Assembly (NCBI GenBank): GCA_945877515.1
Contig: CAMCSE010000007.1
Span: 1 to 55,431 of the forward strand
Reading direction: 5' to 3'
DNA from: an uncultured Clostridia bacterium
Lineage (GTDB): Bacteria; Bacillota; Clostridia; Oscillospirales; Oscillospiraceae
Length of the DNA stretch: 55,431 bases
Positions within the stretch are counted from its first letter, which is position 1, and each line of letters begins with the position of its first letter. The translations under genes and the position numbers were made by a program. The notes under the pieces are model-generated. The model saw nothing but the letters and a program-made list of their open reading frames with translations, was not told the origin of the DNA and ran no database searches. Positions 18,036 through 26,179 of the stretch are shown piece by piece.

Positions 18036-18283
18036 GGCGCCACCTCGCTGTACCCAATGTTGTCATGGCGCAGGATACGCTCCGGCATCAAATGTGCCTG
18101 TTGTAAGCGCTGCTGCGCCGCTTCATTGTCCGCCGCCTCCACCCGTACTGCATAGGTGCAGCCCTGCCGGGCAAACTCCACCGGCACGCGCTGGACAATA
18201 CTCCGAATACCACTGCTGCTCAACATACGAGCGATACGCTGTGCCTGTGTGGCAGATCGCACCACAAAAAGATAATGAACCAT
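18032..18283 (-). CDS. DUF3343 small protein (putative S/Se carrier)
   Basis: The 83-residue protein starts MVHYLFVVRSATQAQRIARML and has the compact ferredoxin-like pattern of DUF3343, with one central cysteine in ARQGCTYAVRV. Family members often sit beside cysteine desulfurase or YedF/SelD genes. ATG 18283 follows a GGAGGTGTACC ribosome site; an in-frame ATG at 18304 exists but is less well placed. Its stop overlaps the start of the cysteine desulfurase. Function inferred from context. Confidence 0.8.
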   Translation of the reverse strand: MVHYLFVVRSATQAQRIARMLSSSGIRSIVQRVPVEFARQGCTYAVRVEAADNEAAQQRLQQAHLMPERILRHDNIGYSEVAP

Positions 18284-18310
18284 GGTACACCTCCTCCACT
18301 CCAATGTATG

Positions 18311-18349
18311 AAAAAGGAAAGCGGAAGGTCACAAATGGCCTTCCGCTTC
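18311..18349 (-). terminator. terminator after ispF
   Basis: Arms at 18319-18328 and 18339-18348 give a 10-bp perfect stem, and the minus strand continues with TCCTTTTTC. It separates carD-ispD-ispF from the DUF3343 gene. Confidence 0.7.
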
Positions 18350-18365
18350 ATGTACCGTATATAGC

Positions 18366-18848
18366 CTACACTTTTTCCACCAATGCTACGGCGTGGGCCG
18401 CCATGCCCTCACCTGTTCCGGTAAAGCCCAGATGCTCCTCTGTGGTGGCTTTCACGCTGATCCGCGATATGTCCGCTTTCAGCGCGGCGGCGATGTTTTT
18501 TCGCATGGCGTTTCGGTAGGGGGACACCTTGGGCGCCTGCGCAACCAGTGTGGCGTCGATGTTCACCACCGCATAGCCCTGCTGCCGCAGGTAATCCCCA
18601 ACTCGCTCCAACAGCAGCATACTGGAGATATTCAGATACGCCGCGTCATCATCCGGAAACAGCTTGCCGATATCTCCGGCGGCGACCGCCCCCAGCAGCG
18701 CGTCCATAACGGCGTGGGTCAGCACATCAGCATCGGAATGGCCGTCCAGTCCCCGCTCCCACGGAATGGCAACGCCGCCCAATATCAGCGGCCGTCCTTC
18801 GGCCAATCGGTGCACGTCATATCCGTGTCCGATCCGCAGCGTTGTCAT
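18366..18848 (-). CDS. ispF: 2-C-methyl-D-erythritol 2,4-cyclodiphosphate synthase
   Basis: MEP isoprenoid pathway enzyme that forms the cyclic diphosphate. The 160-residue protein begins with [11 protein letters not shown], whose Asp and His bind zinc, continues with [22 protein letters not shown], and ends with the conserved [21 protein letters not shown]. Its ATG overlaps the ispD stop by 4 nt. Together they perform steps three and five of the pathway. Confidence 0.97.
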   Translation of the reverse strand: MTTLRIGHGYDVHRLAEGRPLILGGVAIPWERGLDGHSDADVLTHAVMDALLGAVAAGDIGKLFPDDDAAYLNISSMLLLERVGDYLRQQGYAVVNIDATLVAQAPKVSPYRNAMRKNIAAALKADISRISVKATTEEHLGFTGTGEGMAAHAVALVEKV

Positions 18849-19582
18849 AGAGCCGCCTCCCTTTGACGCAGGATGGCTTCGGCCACCGCCAGATCCGTGG
18901 GCGTGGTGATCTTGATATTTCCCTCGTCCCCGGCGGCCAGCCAGACCTGCTTGCCCAACCGCTCCACCGCGGCACAGTCGTCAGTGAGCGGCTGGCCGGC
19001 TGCCAGCGCCGACTGCAGTGCCGCTTTCAGGATATTGGCCTGAAATACCTGCGGCGTCTGTACCGCAAACAAAGTGCTGCGGTCCGGTGTTGAGAGCACC
19101 AGCCCGTTCTCATCCGCCACCTTGACGGTATCCGTCACCGGAACAGCGGGCGCCACCGCCTGGGTCTTCCAGCCTAAACGGATCAATTCGTCGATCATAT
19201 CCGGCTGCACCAGCGGACGGGCGCCGTCGTGGATGGCGACCAGTTCCGCCTTTGGGTCACATTCCAGTGCTGCCGCCAACACGGATTCGGTACGGGACGC
19301 GCCGCCCTTGACCACCTTTACCCGTTTGCGCAGGCCGGAGCGGGCACAAAGACCGGCTATCTCCTTCATCATGCTCTCATGCGCGGCGACAACGATCTCA
19401 TTGACCAGCTCCGCGCGGTCGATGGCGCACAGGGTACGCATCAGCACGGGGGCGCCGCCCAACCGGGCGAACAGCTTATTCTGCCCTCCCATGCGGGTGC
19501 TGGTACCGGCCGCCGCCACGATCATACTGCACAGCGGCAGCGTCTTATCCTGTATCTTTTGTACGGAATTCCAAAAGCCCAT
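18845..19582 (-). CDS. ispD: 2-C-methyl-D-erythritol 4-phosphate cytidylyltransferase
   Basis: Adds CMP to MEP. The 245-residue protein has the nucleotide-binding start [19 protein letters not shown], a long N-terminal lead of about 18 residues, and IHDGARPLV with TPQVFQA further on, all family signatures. The start lies 14 nt after the carD stop with GAGGAG upstream. Transcribed with carD and ispF from the promoter at 20129-20157. Confidence 0.96.
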   Translation of the reverse strand: MGFWNSVQKIQDKTLPLCSMIVAAAGTSTRMGGQNKLFARLGGAPVLMRTLCAIDRAELVNEIVVAAHESMMKEIAGLCARSGLRKRVKVVKGGASRTESVLAAALECDPKAELVAIHDGARPLVQPDMIDELIRLGWKTQAVAPAVPVTDTVKVADENGLVLSTPDRSTLFAVQTPQVFQANILKAALQSALAAGQPLTDDCAAVERLGKQVWLAAGDEGNIKITTPTDLAVAEAILRQREAAL

Positions 19583-19596
19583 ACCTTATCTTCTCC

Positions 19597-20079
19597 TCAC
19601 TCTGCCAGCAAGCTCCGGCTCAAAAGCTGTTCGGCTCCGTCATAGGTCAGGTTCTCCACCAGCATGACCTCGCTCAACAGGATCTGCTTGGCACTGCGCA
19701 ACATCTTGCGCTCCACAGTAGACAGGCCGCGCCGTGCTTCGCGGCACAGCAGTCCCTTCACAACCTGCGCTACCTTATGCACATCTCCGCTTTTGATCCG
19801 GTCCAGATTCTCACGGTAACGGTGATTCCAGTTCTCTGTCGAGTCATCTTCCTTCTCCCGCAGCGAGGCAAACAGCTCCGACAGCTGCTGATGGGTGATG
19901 GGATACCGCAGCCCCACTACCCCGCTGCTGCTCACCGGGATCTTGAGCGTCAAGCCGTTCAGGGGTGCGGAAAATACATAGTAACGCTTTAGTGTTCCTT
20001 CCATACGCTCTTCTGTGATCTCCTCGATCACACCGGCTCCATGCATGGGATGTACGACCTTTTCGCCCACGGTATACAT
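19597..20079 (-). CDS. carD: CarD family transcriptional regulator
   Basis: RNA polymerase-binding regulator that stabilises open complexes. The 160-residue protein begins MYTVGEKVVHPMHGAGVIEEI, the RNA polymerase-interaction (TRCF-like) domain at about 1-60. A helical DNA-contact domain follows, with NWNHRYRENLDRIKSGD and CREARRGLSTVERKMLRSAKQIL. The carD-ispD-ispF order is frequent in Clostridia and Actinobacteria. Confidence 0.93.
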   Translation of the reverse strand: MYTVGEKVVHPMHGAGVIEEITEERMEGTLKRYYVFSAPLNGLTLKIPVSSSGVVGLRYPITHQQLSELFASLREKEDDSTENWNHRYRENLDRIKSGDVHKVAQVVKGLLCREARRGLSTVERKMLRSAKQILLSEVMLVENLTYDGAEQLLSRSLLAE

Positions 20080-20128
20080 ACCGCACCTCCTTTTCTCAAG
20101 CTGCCACGTTTCCTCTTTTCTTTTTTAT

Positions 20129-20157
20129 AGTATAGCGGATTCCTTGCCGTCTTTCAA
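20129..20157 (-). promoter_or_regulatory. promoter of carD-ispD-ispF
   Basis: Minus strand TTGAAA (20157-20152), 17-bp spacer, TATACT (20134-20129), about 50 bases before carD. Good match to the sigma-A consensus. Confidence 0.75.
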
Positions 20158-20218
20158 GGAAAGAAAATCTTTTTTCACAGAATGGACAGTTTTTTCGGAT
20201 TTTATCCTCTTAAACGCC

Positions 20219-20250
20219 AAAGAACGCCGTTCAGCAGAACGGCGCCCTTT
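20219..20250 (-). terminator. possible terminator after the CoA-transferase
   Basis: An 8-bp stem (20225-20232 with 20237-20244) with outer AAAG/CTTT pairing lies 40-70 bases after the stop at 20290. The following minus-strand tail is only moderately T-rich (TTGGCGTTTA), so termination is uncertain. Confidence 0.45.
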
Positions 20251-20289
20251 GACCATATATTACTCTTCCTCTTGGAAGTGTTACCGGGA

Positions 20290-21639
20290 TTATCGCTTGT
20301 TGCTGCGATACCAGATCTTCTGCTCCTGCGCCGCCTTGATCAAATCATCGCGGAAGTCAGGATGCGCAATGGAAATCAATGCCTCGGCCCGTTCCCATGT
20401 GGAAAGACCTTTCAGATTGACGCAGCCGTACTCCGTGACCACATACATGGTGTTAACACGGGTATCGGTCACAATACTGCCCTCTGCCAGTGTGGGGCGA
20501 ATACGGGAAGCAAGTGTGCCGTCCTTTTTCTGATAGGTGGAGGACAGGCAGATGAAGCTCTTGCCGCCTTTGGATAAATAGGCGCCCAAAACGAAGTCCT
20601 GCTGACCACCGGCGCCGGAAATATGACGAACACCGGAGGTCTCGCTGCTGACCTGACCGTACAGGTCGATGTCCACGGCATTATTGATGGACATAAAGTT
20701 ATCAATGGCCGCCACAGTACGGATATCGTTGATATAGCTGACAGGCGCCGCCATGCACATACGGTTGTCATCCAGGAAGTCATAGACTCTCTGGCTGCCG
20801 GCGGCAAAGGAATATGCCTGACGGCCATGGTCGATGCTCTTGTTGGCGCCGCTGATCTTGCCGCACAGAGACAGATCCACAAAGGCCTCCACATACATCT
20901 CCGTATGGACGCTCATATCCTTCAGATCCGACTCGCACAGCAGCTTGCCCACAGCATTGGGCATACCACCGATGCCAAGCTGGAGACATGCGCCATTGGG
21001 AATCCGTTCCACCACCTGCTTGGCCACAGCCTTGTCGATCTCCGTGGGATCGGCGGACAGCAGCTGACCCATGGGATCATTCCGGCCTTCCACGATCATA
21101 TCCACATCGGTGATATGTACGCTCTCGCCGAAACCGCCCAGACAACGGGGCATATTCTGGTTGACTTCCACGATGACGGTTTTGGCCGTATCGCAGATGG
21201 CTTTCAGATGGGACGCCGACACGCCGAAGTTAAAGTAGCCGTGTCTGTCCATGGGCGCTACCTGGAACATGGCGACATCCGGCGGATTGATATGATCGTA
21301 ATAGTAGCGGGGCAGTTCAGAATAGCGCATAGGCTCATAGAAGCAAGCGCCGGTATCAATGTGCTTGCGCTCGAAGCCGCCGGTGTGGTGGGCGTTGTAG
21401 ATGATATGGTGGACGGGATCTTCAATATCAAAGATCGCCGGCTTCCAAAGCGCGATGCCCCCACGGACCTTTACGTCCTCCAGCTCAGGAGCACGGCGGG
21501 CCAAGGCCTCGTCCAGTACGCGAGGATGCGTTGCACAAAATCCATAATCGACCCAATCACCGGACTTGATTACTTTCACGGCTTCATCTGCCGTAGTCAG
21601 TTTGGACCGATACATCCCCAAAAACTCTTCGAATGCCAT
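20290..21639 (-). CDS. butyryl-CoA:acetate CoA-transferase-like protein (4-hydroxybutyrate CoA-transferase family)
   Basis: Transfers CoA between acyl-CoA and acetate; in gut Clostridia this is the last step of butyrate formation. The 449-residue length and full-length family pattern fit: [14 protein letters not shown] near 167-180, [16 protein letters not shown] near 219-234, HTEM near 245-248 carrying the likely catalytic Glu (by comparison with 4-hydroxybutyrate CoA-transferase), and SGAGGQQDF near 341-349. The exact acyl substrate cannot be told from sequence; acetyl-CoA hydrolase is an alternative. ATG 21639 follows AGGAGGAGAA. It stands alone with two Rex-like sites upstream, which would tie it to the NADH/NAD+ ratio. 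Confidence 0.85.
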   Translation of the reverse strand: MAFEEFLGMYRSKLTTADEAVKVIKSGDWVDYGFCATHPRVLDEALARRAPELEDVKVRGGIALWKPAIFDIEDPVHHIIYNAHHTGGFERKHIDTGACFYEPMRYSELPRYYYDHINPPDVAMFQVAPMDRHGYFNFGVSASHLKAICDTAKTVIVEVNQNMPRCLGGFGESVHITDVDMIVEGRNDPMGQLLSADPTEIDKAVAKQVVERIPNGACLQLGIGGMPNAVGKLLCESDLKDMSVHTEMYVEAFVDLSLCGKISGANKSIDHGRQAYSFAAGSQRVYDFLDDNRMCMAAPVSYINDIRTVAAIDNFMSINNAVDIDLYGQVSSETSGVRHISGAGGQQDFVLGAYLSKGGKSFICLSSTYQKKDGTLASRIRPTLAEGSIVTDTRVNTMYVVTEYGCVNLKGLSTWERAEALISIAHPDFRDDLIKAAQEQKIWYRSNKR

Positions 21640-21708
21640 TTTGATTCTCCTCCTGTTTCCTTTCTTTTCTATCCCTGTTTTTTCCTCTCTGGTACTATAC
21701 TTTACTAC

Positions 21709-21751
21709 TTCGTTAAAAAAATATCAACCGCTTTCGTTAAAAAAATATCAA
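21709..21751 (-). promoter_or_regulatory. tandem Rex-like operators / promoter of the CoA-transferase
   Basis: A 19-base sequence occurs twice as a direct repeat (21709-21727 and 21733-21751, 24-bp period). On the minus strand each reads TTGATA-n6-TAACGA, one mismatch per half from the clostridial Rex consensus TTGTTA-n6-TAACAA with identical spacing. TTGATA of the copy nearer the gene can serve as a -35, with TAAAGT 17 bases later. Redox control is inferred. Confidence 0.5.
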
Positions 21752-21859
21752 TTTTGTCGGCTTGCCCAAATCGAGATTGTCAAAACTGTAACAATTTGAC
21801 AAATTTTATTCCAGATATTCCTTTTTCTTCCATAATTTTTTCAGCTAAACATTTTTTCG

Positions 21860-21896
21860 CAAAAAGAGAAAGCAGTCGCTGTAAGCAACTGCTTTC
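21860..21896 (-). terminator. terminator after the 541-residue surface protein gene
   Basis: Minus-strand arms 21896-21885 and 21879-21868 form a 12-bp stem with an internal mismatch region, followed by TCTTTTTG. It starts 9 bases after the stop at 21905. Confidence 0.8.
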
Positions 21897-21904
21897 TTTT
21901 CTGT

Positions 21905-23530
21905 TCAGTTTTGCCAGATAAGGCCCGGTCTCGGGGCGTCATTGTTCGCGTCGCTTATGCTCACATCCTTCCACACCGGCGAGAAGCTGTAGGCTCCATC
22001 GCCCAGCTGCGTAGTGATGCTGCTGCGCACATAGGCGGCGTATTGCAGACCATCCTTTCCGAACACGCTCACCAATAGGTCGCGGTCCTCAGCGTAGGCG
22101 GCCATGGCCAGATACCGCCCGTTATAGGCCATGGCATATGTCGCATCCGCCGTGGGGATCGCGCTCCACAGGGCATAATACTTCACCTCGTCCCGCTCGT
22201 CGTGGTACAGGAAGTAGCGGCCGCTCTGCGTGCCGTCCTCGTTTTCTACATAGCTGTAATCCGGTGCGTCGCAGACAAATTCGCCCTTGTATCCCTCTCC
22301 GTCAGGCGTCAGCAGCGCCACACGGGCGCTGTCCATCAGCAGCACCAGAAAGCCGTCGCCCTGCCGCATGCTGACCGATGGATACTCCCGGTATTCACAG
22401 GTGAAGGTGACTCCCTGTTCATCCTGCGGCGGGTTGATGCGGTAGCCGGACCAATCCTCCTCTACCGGACGGAAGTCACCGAACCCAGCGCTCCAACCAT
22501 CTATATAGTATTCTATATAGTATTTTGTGTCGGATGATTCCCGCGCCTCTGCCCCGTCGATATCCAGCCGCTGCATCAGATGATAGTCGGCGCTGTCCAG
22601 CACATGCAGCACGAAGCGACCCTCTTCCACCGTTACCAGCAGGATCTGTTTGCCGTCGCTGCTCTGCTCCAGCAGCGCCACACGCTGCGTCTCGATGTCC
22701 AGCGGATATACCAGACGGCTCTCCGCCGTCGCAGGCAGATACCGCACCGCATAGCCGCCGCCGACCGTCTCCCGCACCTCGTGGACGGGCATATCCCACA
22801 GGCCAAAGCCCTCCGGCGCCCAGTCCGTCTGAGGCTGCACATCCGCCGGGAAGCCCGCCGTCACCAGAATGCGGTCGCCGCTGTTGACACAATAGGCCGT
22901 GAAACGGTTCAGCATATACTGATCTCTGGTACCAATGGAATCCACCTTGGTCGCGCCATTGACGTCCGTTCCAAAATCGAGGGACAGCTCTGCAAAGTCG
23001 TACTTTCCCACCGGAATACGCAGCTTATCAAAGGCCAACGCCTCATCATAGTATGTGCTCAGGCCATCCTGATCCCACCAGCTTGCCAGATACACAGGAT
23101 AGGTATCGTAATAGTCGATAGGATAGACCCGGCGGCTCACATACCCGCCCTCCGACTCCTCCCACATCTCCTTCACAATGGGATCGTCCATATCATAGAC
23201 GTCCACCGCACTGCACATCAGCCGCGTTTTGTCGGTCTTCTCCCCCTGCCAGCGGTAGTAGGGCCGTTGCTGTATGCTGCGGTACGTCACATAGAAATTT
23301 GTGTTGCTTTCGCCGGTGGCCGGGACATAGTCGGTGTACCACAGCAGATTGCCGCCCAGCATGATGCGGTGATCCACCAGCAGGCCCTCGGCAGCGCTGG
23401 CGTCTCCGGTAGAGCTTATCACCTGCATCTCGACGGAGGTGGCCTTACTCGCCGTATAGATGTTCAGCGCCGCGATGCCGCCCACTGCCAGCACCAGCGC
23501 CAGCGCGGCGATCAGGATGCGTCGTTTCAT
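21905..23530 (-). CDS. unknown signal-anchored extracytoplasmic protein linked to an ABC transporter
   Basis: I do not recognise this 541-residue protein. It has an N-terminal signal or anchor (MKRRILIAALALVLAVGGIAALN, about 1-24) with no lipobox cysteine. The rest is rich in Trp, Tyr, Asp and beta-type segments (LLWYTDYVPATGE, GKQILLVTVEEGRFVLHVLD, RYLAMAAYAEDRDLLVSVFG), compatible with a beta-propeller outside the cell, although no repeat signature is definite. Its start lies directly after the ABC ATPase stop (1-nt gap), so it is the last gene of the GntR-controlled transporter operon. A role as sensor or accessory surface subunit is inference. Confidence 0.7.
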   Translation of the reverse strand: MKRRILIAALALVLAVGGIAALNIYTASKATSVEMQVISSTGDASAAEGLLVDHRIMLGGNLLWYTDYVPATGESNTNFYVTYRSIQQRPYYRWQGEKTDKTRLMCSAVDVYDMDDPIVKEMWEESEGGYVSRRVYPIDYYDTYPVYLASWWDQDGLSTYYDEALAFDKLRIPVGKYDFAELSLDFGTDVNGATKVDSIGTRDQYMLNRFTAYCVNSGDRILVTAGFPADVQPQTDWAPEGFGLWDMPVHEVRETVGGGYAVRYLPATAESRLVYPLDIETQRVALLEQSSDGKQILLVTVEEGRFVLHVLDSADYHLMQRLDIDGAEARESSDTKYYIEYYIDGWSAGFGDFRPVEEDWSGYRINPPQDEQGVTFTCEYREYPSVSMRQGDGFLVLLMDSARVALLTPDGEGYKGEFVCDAPDYSYVENEDGTQSGRYFLYHDERDEVKYYALWSAIPTADATYAMAYNGRYLAMAAYAEDRDLLVSVFGKDGLQYAAYVRSSITTQLGDGAYSFSPVWKDVSISDANNDAPRPGLIWQN

Positions 23531-23531
23531 G

Positions 23532-24266
23532 TCACCCCTCCTCGCCGGTCAGATCGCTGAGGGCGCGGCTGACCCGGTCGTTCCGATAGTGATACGTCTC
23601 CTTCACATAGGTCATCAGGTCCTTGCCCTGCGCCTCCAGCTCCTCCACGGTGCAGTCACCCACCAGCTCACCCTTGTTCAGCAGCACCGCGCGGGAGATG
23701 AAGTCCTTGACCTCCTCCAGCAGATGGGTGGACAGCAGCACCGTCTCGTGCTCCTCCAGAATACCCAGCAGCACCTTGTAGAAGTCCTCCCGGTTGAACA
23801 CATCGTTTCCGGCAAAGGGCTCATCCATCAGGATATAGTCCGCACCCTGCGACAGGGCCATGACTACCTCGAACTGGTTCTTCATACCGGCGGAGAAGGC
23901 CCGCAGCGGCTTATCCATGGGCAGCTCGAAGAACTTCATCAGCGCCTGAAAGCGCTTGTCGTTGAACCGGGGGAAATGGGCCTGATAGAAGTCGCGGTGG
24001 CCCTTGGGGGACAGGGCCGGGAAAAAGGAGTGCTCGCAGGTGGCGAAGCTGAGCCGCTCAATGTTCTTCTCGGTAATGGGCGCGCCGTCCAGTGTGACGG
24101 TGCCCTCATGGGACAGCAATCCCAGAATACACTTCAGAAGCGTGGTCTTGCCCGCGCCGTTCTCGCCGAACAGGCCTATGATCTGTCCCTGCGGCAGTGT
24201 GATGGAAATCTCCTTTACAGCCTTTGTTTTTCCATACTTTTTGCTGACATTCTTCAATTCGATCAT
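23532..24266 (-). CDS. ABC transporter ATP-binding protein
   Basis: ATPase subunit, 244 residues. Walker A is GLFGENGAGKTTLLKC near 33-48, the signature is FSAGMKNQ (variant of LSGGQ) near 128-135, and Walker B is YILMDEPFAGND. H-loop His is in LLSTHLLEE. It belongs to the YtrB/CcmA-like export class that works with GntR(YtrA) regulators. It lies between the two membrane protein genes and the unknown surface protein. Confidence 0.93.
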   Translation of the reverse strand: MIELKNVSKKYGKTKAVKEISITLPQGQIIGLFGENGAGKTTLLKCILGLLSHEGTVTLDGAPITEKNIERLSFATCEHSFFPALSPKGHRDFYQAHFPRFNDKRFQALMKFFELPMDKPLRAFSAGMKNQFEVVMALSQGADYILMDEPFAGNDVFNREDFYKVLLGILEEHETVLLSTHLLEEVKDFISRAVLLNKGELVGDCTVEELEAQGKDLMTYVKETYHYRNDRVSRALSDLTGEEG

Positions 24267-24279
24267 CTGGCATCCCTCC

Positions 24280-24834
24280 TTATGGCAGCTGTTTTGAATA
24301 CGGCGAAGCCGCGATATCTTTCATCGCCTGCTGAATGTTCCCCGGCGTGGGCAGGCACTGCGCCGGTGTAACGAAGCGCCACACCAGCCACGTCGCCGCC
24401 AGCAGCACCACGCCCAGAAGCAGCAGCAAGCCCATGACCCGCAGCGGAACGCTCCAGATCTGACGGCGCAGAAGGCTGCGGCCATCCGGCAGGCGGCGCA
24501 TGAGATAGATACTGCGGCTGCCCTGATAGTAGGAGCTGTACAGCAGCGCCGTGGAGGCCAGCGTCAGCAGCAGCGCGCCGCCGGTCACATAGACCGTGAG
24601 GATGGCATACCGGTCGAACCGCGGCATGATCGCCCCCGGCATAATGCGCTGGTACTTTGAGCCCCAATACCAGAACAGGTCCCGGTAATCCTCCGGATAT
24701 CTGCACAAAAACAGGATACTGCACAGCAGCGCCACAATGGTCAGCAAGGCGATGATCCAGCCCTTCACCTGCGCCGCGTCCATGTTGGGCGGCAGCAGTC
24801 GGGAAAGCTTCCGTTCAGGCCGCATTATCGTCAC
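24280..24834 (-). CDS. integral membrane protein, probable ABC transporter subunit
   Basis: The 184-residue protein has three predicted spans: about 27-45 (IIALLTIVALLCSILFLC), 78-98 (ILTVYVTGGALLLTLASTALLY) and 131-150 (VMGLLLLLGVVLLAATWLVW). I know no family for it. It begins inside the end of the upstream membrane gene (20-nt overlap, or 11 nt if the ATG at 24825 is used), which supports a joint complex with the ATPase at 23532-24266. Confidence 0.72.
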   Translation of the reverse strand: MTIMRPERKLSRLLPPNMDAAQVKGWIIALLTIVALLCSILFLCRYPEDYRDLFWYWGSKYQRIMPGAIMPRFDRYAILTVYVTGGALLLTLASTALLYSSYYQGSRSIYLMRRLPDGRSLLRRQIWSVPLRVMGLLLLLGVVLLAATWLVWRFVTPAQCLPTPGNIQQAMKDIAASPYSKQLP

Positions 24835-25597
24835 CTCCTATCAGTATGCAGAACGAGGCGCCCGCCACGCCCAGCAGAAGCAGCATCAGCAGGAAATTCG
24901 TATTCTCCCCAAGGCTGCAAAAGAAGCTGCCGATGGTGCCGCCCAGTGCCAGCAGTACCAGCGGGCTGAAGCTCCCGTGACGCTGGCGGTAGGAAAACAG
25001 CACCGTGGTAAAGGCCACCGCCAGCACGGAGGAAACGCTCAGGCCCCACATCGCCACGTCCTGCAGCGGAACCAGATGGTGCAGGAACGTATCCGTATAG
25101 CACAGCAACATTATGGTTTGAGGGCCGGACTCCAAGACGTACCCGTCCGGCACCTTCACCTGTTGGCAATGCAGCAGCATCACGCCATACAGCGTCAGCG
25201 CCAGCACCGCCCAGAAGAACAGCAGCAGCGCCGCGTGATACCCTGCCCACAGCATGCAGGCGGTTTTTTCCCGCACCCGCAGCCGCCGCACTGTGTAGTC
25301 CGTCTTGACGCCGTAGCCGCAGCCGGTCAGACACATGACCGCCACGATAGCCGTGAAGCCCACGGCGCATACCACCGGCGCGCGGCTGATCCCGATCACG
25401 CCATCCAGATAGGGCTCGGTGTACGTATAAGGCATCCGGTTGCCATCGGGATCCACATAATAAGCATTTGCCTCCTGCCCCACGGGATAGTAGTACACCA
25501 AAGCGCCCGCCAGCAGCGCCGTCACCAGTGTGATCAGCAGTATTTTATAGAGACTTGACCGGGCGTACAGCCCGACTGTGGAAAGATACCGGTTCAT
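24815..25597 (-). CDS. integral membrane protein, probable ABC transporter permease
   Basis: The 260-residue protein has six predicted spans: ILLITLVTALLAGALVYYY near 20, VVCAVGFTAIVAVMCLTGC near 95, AALLLFFWAVLALTLYGVML near 140, a span near 188, ALGGTIGSFFCSL near 225 and the C-terminal FLLMLLLLGVAGASFCILI. Six spans is the usual size for an ABC-2 type half-permease. It shares 4 nt with the gntR end, so regulator and transporter are co-transcribed. Confidence 0.75.
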   Translation of the reverse strand: MNRYLSTVGLYARSSLYKILLITLVTALLAGALVYYYPVGQEANAYYVDPDGNRMPYTYTEPYLDGVIGISRAPVVCAVGFTAIVAVMCLTGCGYGVKTDYTVRRLRVREKTACMLWAGYHAALLLFFWAVLALTLYGVMLLHCQQVKVPDGYVLESGPQTIMLLCYTDTFLHHLVPLQDVAMWGLSVSSVLAVAFTTVLFSYRQRHGSFSPLVLLALGGTIGSFFCSLGENTNFLLMLLLLGVAGASFCILIGGDDNAA

Positions 25598-25977
25598 TCG
25601 CTCTCCTCCTCATACAGCTTTCCGATCAGCGACATGGCCTCCGCCGCCGTCAGGCCCATGCGCTTCATATCCCGTACCATGCCCCGCAGTTCGTTCTCCG
25701 TCAGCTCCCGCCGCAGGGCGTCACGCTGCTCTCTTGTCGCGCAGACAAAGCTTTTCGCCCCGGCGTGGGACTGTACCAGCCCTTCCTCCTCCAGCAGACG
25801 GTACGCCTTCTGGACGGTGTTGGGGTTCACTGTCAGAAAGGCCGACAGCGCACGGCGTGAGGACAGCTCCTCCCCATCGGCAATGGTACCGGCGGCCAGC
25901 CCCTGTTTGATGTAGCGCATGATCTGCAAATAGATGGGCTGTCCCTCCGTCTGGACAAAGCCCGCGAAGTCGATCAC
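25594..25977 (-). CDS. GntR family regulator, YtrA subfamily
   Basis: Short (127-residue) DNA-binding protein. The winged helix occupies about 8-76 (GQPIYLQIMRYIKQGLAAGTI, LSSRRALSAFLTVNPNTVQKAYRLLEEEGLV). The small helical C-terminus lacks a ligand domain, as in YtrA. It heads the five-gene operon gntR/permease/membrane/ATPase/surface protein. The operator overlapping its promoter (26017-26031) suggests it represses itself. Confidence 0.9.
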   Translation of the reverse strand: MIDFAGFVQTEGQPIYLQIMRYIKQGLAAGTIADGEELSSRRALSAFLTVNPNTVQKAYRLLEEEGLVQSHAGAKSFVCATREQRDALRRELTENELRGMVRDMKRMGLTAAEAMSLIGKLYEEESE

Positions 25978-26016
25978 AGTTCCCGCCTCCTTTCACAACT
26001 GTACTACCAGAATAAC

Positions 26017-26061
26017 ACAGTTCTTAACTGTATTATATGCATGGTACAGTCCGTTTGTCAA
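26017..26061 (-). promoter_or_regulatory. promoter and operator of the first GntR/ABC operon
   Basis: Minus-strand TTGACA (26061-26056), 18-bp spacer, TATAAT (26037-26032). The inverted repeat ACAGTT-CTT-AACTGT at 26017-26031 covers the expected transcription start, a classic repressor site. Further ACTGT/ACAGT half-sites occur at 25998-26002 and 26046-26050. Confidence 0.8.
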
Positions 26062-26179
26062 GCTTTACTTTGCGGAATTTTACATAGATTTTACAAAAGC
26101 GGCACAGCAGATTTGACATTCGTCTGGTATTGTTATATTGGACGTAAAATGAATGTAACTGTAATGAGGAGAGCGTAGA

